The notes under the pieces are model-generated. The model saw only the letters and a program-made list of their open reading frames with translations, did not search any database and was not told where the DNA came from. A stretch of DNA of 5,060 bases from Clostridia bacterium (GTDB lineage Bacteria > Bacillota > Clostridia > Oscillospirales > CAG-272). The translations under genes were made by a program, and so were the position numbers. Below, piece after piece: positions 1 through 4,353 of the stretch. Positions within the stretch are counted from its first letter, which is position 1. Each line of letters opens with the position of its first letter. The stretch is taken from positions 1 to 5,060 of the forward strand of contig JAFYRH010000044.1 of the NCBI GenBank assembly GCA_017559555.1, read 5' to 3'.

Positions 1-261
1 CTGCGTAAAAACCTTTCCTCTGTGAAGAACGGCAATTATAAAGAATACGGCAAAAATTCGAAATCTTTTTACACCTATTCTCGCGAGGACGAGAACGAAA
101 AGCTTTTGGTGGTTTGCTCGTTTGTTGGCAAAACCAAGGCATGGAAAGCTCCTCGCGGCTTTAACCTTTTGAATGCAGAACTGTTGCTTTGCAACTACCA
201 AATGTCAAACCGCGAAACCCTCGCCCCTTATGAATGCCGCGTTTACCGTTGGAAGAAATAA
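1..261 (+). CDS. GH13 alpha-glucosidase (oligo-1,6-glucosidase type), C-terminal end only
   Basis: The reading frame is open from the first base and ends at TAA 259-261, so only the last 86 residues are present. They resemble the C-terminal beta-sandwich domain of GH13 oligo-1,6-glucosidases and trehalose-6-phosphate hydrolases (MalL type): a 'VKNGNYKEY' strand, 'FYTYSRE', 'EKLLVVCSF', 'AELLLCNY', and a terminal 'LAPYECRVYRW' that matches the family's usual 'L.PYEA.VY' ending. Family members are cytoplasmic enzymes of about 550 residues that hydrolyse alpha-1,6 or alpha-1,4 glucosidic bonds in short oligosaccharides. The catalytic barrel lies outside the window, so substrate specificity cannot be judged. 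A GTG at 22 could mimic a start but lies inside the domain. The gene ends about 15 bases before a strong terminator, so it is the last gene of its transcript. Family assignment is fairly secure; the exact enzyme is not. Confidence 0.82.
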   Translation: MRKNLSSVKNGNYKEYGKNSKSFYTYSREDENEKLLVVCSFVGKTKAWKAPRGFNLLNAELLLCNYQMSNRETLAPYECRVYRWKK

Positions 262-271
262 GTACAATAAA

Positions 272-309
272 CAAGAGCAGGCGACCGTTGGTCGCCTGCT
301 GTTGCTTTT
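272..309 (+). terminator. Rho-independent terminator of the alpha-glucosidase gene
   Basis: AGCAGGCGACC (276-286), loop GTT, and GGTCGCCTGCT (290-300) form a perfect 11-bp GC-rich stem. After one G-G mismatch, three further pairs (272-274 with 302-304) extend it. A short T-run follows at 306-309. It starts 11 bases after the stop codon. The T-run is short, but the stem is very stable. Confidence 0.85.
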
Positions 310-360
310 GTGAAAAAACTCATTTTTGTCTAACGTATATAGTAAAATAAACGTTCTGTA

Positions 361-661
361 TGTCATTCTGAGCGAAGGTTGGCGTGTCCGACCGCCGACC
401 GTAGTCGAAGTTTTGTTGAGGGAGTGAGCCGCTCGCGGCGACGATCCGATACAAAACCGAGGAGCGAATGCGACGAAGGGATATGGCTACAACTCTCGGT
501 GGCTTATGGCTGGAATGTTACATTTGTGAAAACAAGTCACGGGAACTCCAAGCCATATCCCGCATCGACCTAAGGTCTCGCGCTTCCGCTCGTTCGCTTC
601 GCTCAACCCGCGGAAGTTCGACTTCGCAAAACGCAAGCGTTTTTCTCCGCTCAGAATGACA
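361..661. repeat. 301-bp MITE-like element with perfect 14-bp terminal inverted repeats
   Basis: The left end TGTCATTCTGAGCG (361-374) is the exact reverse complement of the right end (648-661). Internal inverted pieces are also present: GGGATATGGCT (478-488) with AGCCATATCCC (551-561), GCCGC-TC-GCGGC (428-439), and AAAACGC-AA-GCGTTTT (628-643). No reading frame inside looks like a protein; the frames are short, arginine- and serine-rich, and have no convincing ribosome-binding site. No direct target duplication is seen at the junctions (CTGTA before, GGCTG after). Sequences beginning TGTCATTCTGAG are known to me as dispersed intergenic repeats in several phyla. Two readings fit: a non-autonomous transposable element moved by a transposase encoded elsewhere, or a pair of REP-like units in opposite orientation with unrelated sequence between them. 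Membership of a repeat family is inferred from structure, because only one copy lies in the window. Confidence 0.65.
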
Positions 662-686
662 GGCTGATTGTTTGCTTTGTGGGGCG

Positions 687-722
687 CGTTTGTTTCGGGA
701 TGTCGAGGGCGCCATCCCCTAC
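687..722 (-). repeat. Half copy of the GTAGGGG/CCCCTAC double-hairpin repeat
   Basis: CGTTTGTTTCGGG (687-699) followed by a hairpin (GGGATG 697-702 with CATCCC 713-718) and CCCCTAC (716-722) matches the right half of the complete copies at 743-818 and 869-945. The GTAGGGG-containing left half is absent. Upstream there is only about 25 bases before the end of the 361-661 element, so the copy is truncated or was always a single-hairpin form. Confidence 0.6.
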
Positions 723-742
723 AAAAAATTTTAAACTTTTCC

Positions 743-818
743 GTAGGGGCGAACTGTGTTCGCCCGCCTTTATGCGCGATATGCGTTCGTTTTCGGGAGC
801 ACCAAGGCGCTCCCCTAC
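743..818. repeat. Double-hairpin palindromic repeat, copy 1
   Basis: This 76-bp unit is bounded by GTAGGGG (743-749) and CCCCTAC (812-818). The left hairpin is GGGCGAAC-TGT-GTTCGCCC (747-765), eight perfect pairs. The right hairpin is GGGAGC (795-800) with GCTCCC (809-814), extended by CC/GG across one mismatch. Between them lie CCCGCCTTTAT (763-773) and CGTTCGTTTTCGGG (784-797). Both fixed blocks recur in the copy at 869-945, while the hairpin arms differ. No protein is likely here. Confidence 0.72.
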
Positions 819-868
819 CGGTTGGATTTTTGTTTCGTTTTGTTTCGCAAATGACACAAACAATGTTG

Positions 869-945
869 GTAGGGGAGGGGCATGCTCCTCCCGCATTTAT
901 ATACGGTAACCGTTTGTTTTCGGGCGATTCGTGAATCGCCCCTAC
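869..945. repeat. Double-hairpin palindromic repeat, copy 2
   Basis: This 77-bp unit is bounded by GTAGGGG (869-875) and CCCCTAC (939-945). The left hairpin is GGGAGGGGCA paired with TGCTCCTCCC (873-892), ten pairs including one G-T. The right hairpin is GGGCGATTC-GT-GAATCGCCC (922-941), nine perfect pairs. The fixed blocks CCCGCATTTAT (890-900) and CGTTTGTTTTCGGG (911-924) align with copy 1 at almost identical spacing, whereas neither hairpin arm matches its counterpart in copy 1. Confidence 0.74.
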
Positions 946-958
946 AGAGTATCCTTAA

Positions 959-1067
959 CTCTGCACTCTGCATTCTGCACTCCTTCGTGCTCTGCATTCC
1001 GCACTCCTTCGTGCTCTGCATTCTGCACTTTATCCGCTCTGCACTCCGCACTTTATCCGCTCTGCAC
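959..1067. repeat. Degenerate 23-24-bp tandem repeat array
   Basis: Four full units follow one another: 966-989 and 990-1013 (24 bp, ending CTCCTTCGTG) and 1014-1036 and 1037-1059 (23 bp, ending CTTTATCCG). Partial units CTCTGCA (959-965) and CTCTGCAC (1060-1067) flank them. Each unit opens CTCTGCAYTCYGCACT, itself a doubled TCTGCA-type core. The array joins the terminator at 1068 directly. Open frames across it give only low-complexity serine/cysteine/histidine peptides. Confidence 0.8.
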
Positions 1068-1102
1068 AAAAAACCACCGCTCGTTTGCAAGCGGTGGTTT
1101 TT
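1068..1102 (-). terminator. Bidirectional intrinsic terminator of the foldase/membrane-protein operon
   Basis: AAAAACCACCGCT (1069-1081) and AGCGGTGGTTTTT (1090-1102) form a 13-bp stem around an 8-base loop. Read on the minus strand, the transcript ends in six U (complement of 1068-1073), starting 12 bases after the stop codon at 1115. The plus strand also ends in a T-run (1098-1102), so the same hairpin could stop transcripts entering from the repeat region. Confidence 0.9.
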
Positions 1103-1114
1103 CTTTATTCTTCT

Positions 1115-2038
1115 TTACTGAATGGGTTGGTCGGTTGTGGGCGGAAGTGCAGGGGTATAATGGGTAATGATTTGCACATCCGGATAGGCAAAAGCGGCAA
1201 GAATCAATTCTTCCTGTTGCTCGCTGAGCACTACGCGCATATCATACTGTTGAATATAGTAGCGCGCATCGGTTAAAATCTGCTCCGCTCCGCCAACCGA
1301 GGCGGTCTCACTCAAATCAATGGCAAGGAAGTCACATTCCTTTGCAAGGCTTTCGAGAAGTGTCCACGCACCGTCGGCACGTGCAATGGCAAGGGGAATA
1401 GCAACCCCTACGGGGGAATCGCCTGCCATGGCTTTTACTTGCTTAACATAGCGAAGAATAGATGCCGTATCGGTACGGCTGAACGGAATACCACAAAGCA
1501 GAATTTCACTGCCTCCCGCGCGCAAAAATTCTCGCATTAAGGCACATTCTTTGGCGGCGGCGGCATATTGCAGGTCGGAGCCCTCGCTATAAAGCGCTTG
1601 CGGATAAAAGACACCGCTCACAAAATCGGCAAACATATTTACCTCGCCCATAGCATCATAGAGAGCCGTTTGGGAGATAGATTGCATTGCCAAAAATTCG
1701 ACTACCTCGGAGGTATAATTGATTTGCCCCGTTGGGGTGTTGAGGGTGACCGAAATTTCGGAAAGATTCTCCCACACGCTTTCCCCTTCTTTGCCAAACA
1801 CATAGGCATCGGCGTGAACGTCGCGCGTGTAAGTTTTGTTACTTTCGTTTTGCTCAATTTCGAGTTGCTCGCCAACGGTTAGGCGTTCATAGGCTTCATC
1901 GTCCAGCGAAGCGTTGAGAAACAATCCTATGATAATAGCAAGGAGAAGTGCCCCGCCTGCACAGATGAGAATGATTGCCAAGGGCGACAGTGTCCCACGG
2001 CGATGCGTATTGTGTATGCGATTGCCAAACGGTTGCAT
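1115..2038 (-). CDS. Membrane-anchored extracytoplasmic protein of unknown function
   Basis: A 307-residue protein starts at ATG 2038, with AAAGGAG (2053-2047) eight bases upstream. Residues 1-16 are basic (RIHNTHRR), and residues 18-41 are one strongly hydrophobic segment with no lipobox or obvious signal-peptidase site. It is therefore probably a single-pass protein with its C-terminal domain outside. About residues 42-150 are acidic and polar. From about 160 onward, short hydrophobic strands alternate with helices: 'EILLCGIP' (~178), 'PVGVAIPLAIA' (~208), 'CDFLAIDLS' (~234), 'MRVVLSEQ' (~267), 'VQIITHY' (~288). This rhythm suits the later part of a beta/alpha (TIM) barrel, as in some putative glycoside hydrolase-like families, but I cannot name catalytic residues or a family. 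The C-terminus is proline- and threonine-rich. It lies 38 bases downstream of the foldase gene on the same strand, with no terminator between, so the two are probably co-transcribed. Confidence 0.85.
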   Translation of the reverse strand: MQPFGNRIHNTHRRGTLSPLAIILICAGGALLLAIIIGLFLNASLDDEAYERLTVGEQLEIEQNESNKTYTRDVHADAYVFGKEGESVWENLSEISVTLNTPTGQINYTSEVVEFLAMQSISQTALYDAMGEVNMFADFVSGVFYPQALYSEGSDLQYAAAAKECALMREFLRAGGSEILLCGIPFSRTDTASILRYVKQVKAMAGDSPVGVAIPLAIARADGAWTLLESLAKECDFLAIDLSETASVGGAEQILTDARYYIQQYDMRVVLSEQQEELILAAFAYPDVQIITHYTPALPPTTDQPIQ

Positions 2039-2076
2039 TGCGGTTTCTCCTTTCTGAAAATTTCGCTTTTTTAAAA

Positions 2077-3117
2077 TTATTTCATAGTGACAAGATCGAT
2101 GCTCTTGCCGTAATCGTTGAGTTCGATCACCAAAGCCTCTTGCGTTACCTTAACGGCATCGCCAACAATAGCCCATTGATAAGTCGACAGCAGATTGGTC
2201 AATTGCAAAGAAAGAGGGGTTTCGATGGTGCCGTTTGCGCCAACGATCGGGGTTTCTTCCATACGCACGATCACGTAGAGTGCGCCTTCAACCTCAATAA
2301 TTTCGCTTACTTCATCCACATCGAGCTTTACCGCGGCATTGACCAAAGCATCCTCGTGCACGTTGCGCATTAAGTAATACGGTGCCACGTTGTAAAGATC
2401 ATCGTTTGCAAGGTTAATGCATTGCGTAAGTGTCAATTCGCCCGAAATCAGCTTTTGACGGGCATTTTCCAAAATGATATAGTTGTCTTCTCTTTCTTCA
2501 TCGCTTTCGTGATAGAGCAGAAAATGCTGTACGTAGGCACTGTTGGCAGAGGTAAGCCATTCTTCAAATTCTTGTTCGTCGCTCAAAAAAGCGCCGTCCT
2601 TCTTCATAGATGCGTGAAGAAGATATTTCATTTCATCGAGTGCAAAATAAAAGCGGAACAACTCCTCGGTTGCGTAGCGAGCCTCTAAATCTGCTTTGTA
2701 CTCCTTCTTGGAGGGGTATTCTGCAATGAGCGCCTCGATTTGTTCATCTACCGTTGTGGCAATCTCTTTGCCCTCAAAAATCTCTTTGCCGATGTTGCGG
2801 TTTGCGCAAATTTGCAAAATGGAATAATTGTAGCGCACGGTATCCCACACGAGCTCTTCAAGCTCGGCGCGGTACTGTTCTGCCGTAGCGGCATCATCCC
2901 AAATTGTGCCGTTTGCGGCATTGCCGTCACCGTAGCGAGCATCGAGCTCTGCCTTGTAGGTCATGGTTACAAAACGCAACTGCTCATAGGGGATCTCATA
3001 CTCTCCCACGCTTCCAATCACTTTTTTATTTTCCTTATCCGCGCAAGCGCAAAAACCGCAAGCAAGCATTGCGCACACTACAAAAAGTGCCGCTACGCGC
3101 AAAAAATCCTTGGTCAA
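2077..3117 (-). CDS. PrsA/SurA-like foldase lipoprotein (parvulin-like)
   Basis: This 346-residue protein has an export signal: basic start, hydrophobic residues 5-19, and cysteines at 20, 23 and 25. Cys20 (after MLA) or Cys25 (after FCA) could be the lipidated residue; neither lipobox is ideal. Residues about 36-165 resemble SurA_N chaperone domains ('VGEYEIPYEQLRF', then charged helices). Residues about 195-286 follow a parvulin (PpiC) layout: 'YVQHFLLYH' for the usual 'VRHIL', 'ARQKLISGE', 'INLAND', 'ALVNAAVKLDVDEVSEIIEVEGALYVI'. The glycine-rich stretch typical of active parvulins is replaced by 'YYLMRNVHED', so isomerase activity is doubtful and holdase function is more likely. The family helps fold exported proteins on the outer face of the membrane. 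The start is TTG (3117-3115): no ATG lies upstream before an in-frame stop, later ATGs would remove the signal sequence, and an AAGGA lies 10 bases upstream. It is the first gene of the leftward operon and is divergent from hprK. Confidence 0.83.
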   Translation of the reverse strand: MTKDFLRVAALFVVCAMLACGFCACADKENKKVIGSVGEYEIPYEQLRFVTMTYKAELDARYGDGNAANGTIWDDAATAEQYRAELEELVWDTVRYNYSILQICANRNIGKEIFEGKEIATTVDEQIEALIAEYPSKKEYKADLEARYATEELFRFYFALDEMKYLLHASMKKDGAFLSDEQEFEEWLTSANSAYVQHFLLYHESDEEREDNYIILENARQKLISGELTLTQCINLANDDLYNVAPYYLMRNVHEDALVNAAVKLDVDEVSEIIEVEGALYVIVRMEETPIVGANGTIETPLSLQLTNLLSTYQWAIVGDAVKVTQEALVIELNDYGKSIDLVTMK

Positions 3118-3146
3118 TTTCTTTCGTTCCTTCCGTCTTTTTTTAC

Positions 3147-3178
3147 ATTATACTAAATATTTATGTCTTTTTTGTGAA
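3147..3178 (-). promoter_or_regulatory. Probable sigma-A promoter of the foldase operon
   Basis: On the minus strand a perfect TATAAT (complement of 3147-3152) lies about 30 bases before the TTG start. The best -35 candidate is TTCACA (complement of 3173-3178), five of six matches, but its spacer is 20 bases, longer than the usual 17. The -10 call is reasonable; the -35 is weak. Confidence 0.5.
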
Positions 3179-3234
3179 TATGAATAAAAAAGTGACCGAA
3201 TTTTGAAAAAACCATTTCATTTTTGTTTGTTTTG

Positions 3235-3243
3235 TGTTACAAT
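3235..3243 (+). promoter_or_regulatory. Extended -10 promoter element for hprK
   Basis: TGTTACAAT gives a TACAAT -10 box (3238-3243) with an upstream TGN extension. It is identical to the 9-mer at the flotillin promoter (4282-4290). No good -35 box sits 16-18 bases upstream (TTTCAT at 3215-3220 is poor), which fits an extended -10 promoter. Start of transcription would be near 3250, giving a leader of about 30 bases. Confidence 0.5.
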
Positions 3244-3263
3244 AAATAAAAGTTCCCTTTTTG

Positions 3264-3270
3264 AAAGGAG
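3264..3270 (+). promoter_or_regulatory. Ribosome-binding site that fixes the hprK start
   Basis: AAAGGAG lies 9 bases before ATG 3280. An in-frame TTG at 3277 directly precedes this ATG and would be only 6 bases away. ATG is the better choice on codon type and spacing. A short potential hairpin, CCTTT (3256-3260) with AAAGG (3264-3268), covers part of the site but is only five pairs long. Confidence 0.7.
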
Positions 3271-3279
3271 TGATACTTG

Positions 3280-4227
3280 ATGAGTCAAATCTATACCGTT
3301 CCGCTTTCGCAGATCGTGGAGGATTTTAAGTTAGAGGTTATTGTAAGACCCAACAGCTTTGAACAAATTCAAATCTCCTCCCCCGAGGTCAACCGCCCCG
3401 GTCTTGCCCTTGCGGGATTTTATGAAGTGTTTGAAACCGACCGCATTCAGCTCATCGGTTATGCCGAAACGCAATATTTGCACTCGTTGGAGCCCAGCAC
3501 AAAACGTGTTATGTTGCAAAAGCTGGTGGACGCCAAGCCCGTTGCTATTATTTACACCACCAATTTGGAGGTAGATGCCGCCCTGATCGAGCGTGCACAA
3601 AAGGACGGTGTTCCGGTTTTGCGCACAGGACTCAAAACAAGCCAAATTATGGCAAGCCTGATTTCGGCCTTGAGTAATTACCTTGCTCCACGTATCACTC
3701 AACACGGATGCCTTGTTGAAATCTACGGTGAAGGTATTCTGCTTTTGGGTGATAGCGGTGTCGGTAAGAGCGAAACCACCATTGAATTGATCAAAAGAGG
3801 TCACCGTCTCATTGCCGACGATGCCGTTGAAATCAAGCGCGTTTCGGATAAGACCTTGGTAGGCTCTGCCCCCGAGCTCATCAAGCATTACGTAGAGCTC
3901 CGCGGCATTGGTATTGTAGACGTTCGCCGCCTGTTTGGTATGGGTGCGGTTAAGGAAACCGAAAAGATCAACCTTGTTATTCAGCTTGAAAACTGGATTG
4001 AGGGAAAAATGTATGACCGCCTCGGTATGGATGAAGAAACCATTGATATCCTCGGCATCGACATTCCTTCTATCACCATTCCCGTTCGCCCCGGCCGTAA
4101 CCTTGCCATCATTTTGGAGGTTGCCGCTATGAACAACCGTCAAAAGAGAATGGGCTACAACACCGCTGAAGAGTTTAACAACAACCTGATGCGTCAAATG
4201 GGCATTGATCCCGAGTCTCAAAAATAA
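3280..4227 (+). CDS. hprK: HPr kinase/phosphorylase
   Basis: The 315-residue product has the usual length for HprK (about 310). It phosphorylates HPr on Ser46 using ATP or pyrophosphate and also removes that phosphate; P-Ser-HPr is the CcpA co-effector in carbon catabolite repression of Firmicutes. Residues 1-130 form the N-terminal domain. His142 in 'TQHGCLVEIYGEG' precedes the Walker A loop GDSGVGKS (157-164, Lys163). 'IADDAVEI' carries Asp180 and Asp181, which correspond to the catalytic aspartate region. 'ELRGIGIVDVRRLFG' (from Glu206) is the HprK family signature, and 'PVRPGRNLA' near residue 270 is the conserved C-terminal loop. All expected active-site elements are intact. The gene does not sit beside lgt, murB or rapZ, common neighbours in Firmicutes. 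It is flanked by a divergent foldase gene and a downstream flotillin gene with its own promoter. No clear terminator follows, so read-through into the flotillin gene is possible. Confidence 0.97.
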   Translation: MSQIYTVPLSQIVEDFKLEVIVRPNSFEQIQISSPEVNRPGLALAGFYEVFETDRIQLIGYAETQYLHSLEPSTKRVMLQKLVDAKPVAIIYTTNLEVDAALIERAQKDGVPVLRTGLKTSQIMASLISALSNYLAPRITQHGCLVEIYGEGILLLGDSGVGKSETTIELIKRGHRLIADDAVEIKRVSDKTLVGSAPELIKHYVELRGIGIVDVRRLFGMGAVKETEKINLVIQLENWIEGKMYDRLGMDEETIDILGIDIPSITIPVRPGRNLAIILEVAAMNNRQKRMGYNTAEEFNNNLMRQMGIDPESQK

Positions 4228-4246
4228 TTGTAAACGATTTGTAAAC
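4228..4246 (+). promoter_or_regulatory. cre-like sequence within an 11-bp-spaced direct repeat
   Basis: TTGTAAAC occurs at 4228-4235 and 4239-4246, one helical turn apart. The 14-mer from 4229, TGTAAACGATTTGT, fits the CcpA operator consensus TGWNANCGNTNWCA except in its last two bases (GT for CA). It begins just after the hprK stop codon and is centred about 60 bases upstream of the predicted flotillin transcription start. It could be a weak cre, a site for another activator, or chance. Confidence 0.3.
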
Positions 4247-4261
4247 ATCGAGAGAATATTC

Positions 4262-4290
4262 TTGACAGTCACGTGACTGTGTGTTACAAT
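4262..4290 (+). promoter_or_regulatory. Sigma-A promoter of the flotillin gene
   Basis: A perfect -35 TTGACA (4262-4267), a 17-base spacer and -10 TACAAT (4285-4290) with a TGT extension (4282-4284) make this the best promoter in the window. Transcription should start near 4297, leaving a leader of about 57 bases before ATG 4354. Palindrome AGAATATTCT (4253-4262) abuts the -35 box. Confidence 0.88.
4265..4280. promoter_or_regulatory. Perfect 16-bp palindrome in the flotillin promoter spacer (candidate operator)
   Basis: ACAGTCACGTGACTGT is an exact palindrome that overlaps the last three bases of the -35 box and fills most of the spacer. A dimeric regulator bound here would block RNA polymerase. 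The regulator is unknown. Confidence 0.5.
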
Positions 4291-4302
4291 ATAGGTGTGG
4301 TC

Positions 4303-4314
4303 GCGTGATCACGC
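4303..4314. promoter_or_regulatory. 12-bp palindrome in the flotillin leader (possible second operator)
   Basis: GCGTGATCACGC is an exact palindrome just downstream of the predicted transcription start. It shares CGTGA/TCACG with the promoter palindrome at 4265-4280. The two centres are 36 bp apart. In RNA it could pair only as a very tight, near loopless hairpin, so a DNA site is more plausible. Confidence 0.35.
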
Positions 4315-4353
4315 CCCAAAATCATAAAAAAAATCCAAAAAGGAGAAACCACC

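Noticed and set aside
351..671. Target-site duplication around the 301-bp element
   Set aside because: The flanks CTGTA and GGCTG share no direct repeat, so no duplication can be claimed.
687..1067. CRISPR array or integron attC array
   Set aside because: The repeats are not evenly spaced with unique spacers, the unit is palindromic with variable arms rather than constant, no cas or integrase gene is present, and no attC core sites are visible.
379..1167. Several 60-90-codon open frames in the repeat region on both strands
   Set aside because: They lie inside inverted and tandem repeats, encode low-complexity or Arg/Ser-rich peptides, overlap each other and lack convincing ribosome-binding sites.
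1975..3156. Plus-strand open frames of up to 138 codons opposite the leftward operon
   Set aside because: They are shadows of the two minus-strand genes, which have their own ribosome-binding sites, export segments, promoter and terminator.
3277..3279. TTG as the start of hprK
   Set aside because: The ATG directly after it (3280) is a better codon with normal 9-base spacing from the ribosome-binding site.
3331..4272. A 313-codon open frame on the minus strand across almost all of hprK
   Set aside because: It is the mirror of a strongly conserved gene with all its motifs intact, reads as low-motif protein, and has no promoter or leader of its own. Such antisense frames follow from codon bias.
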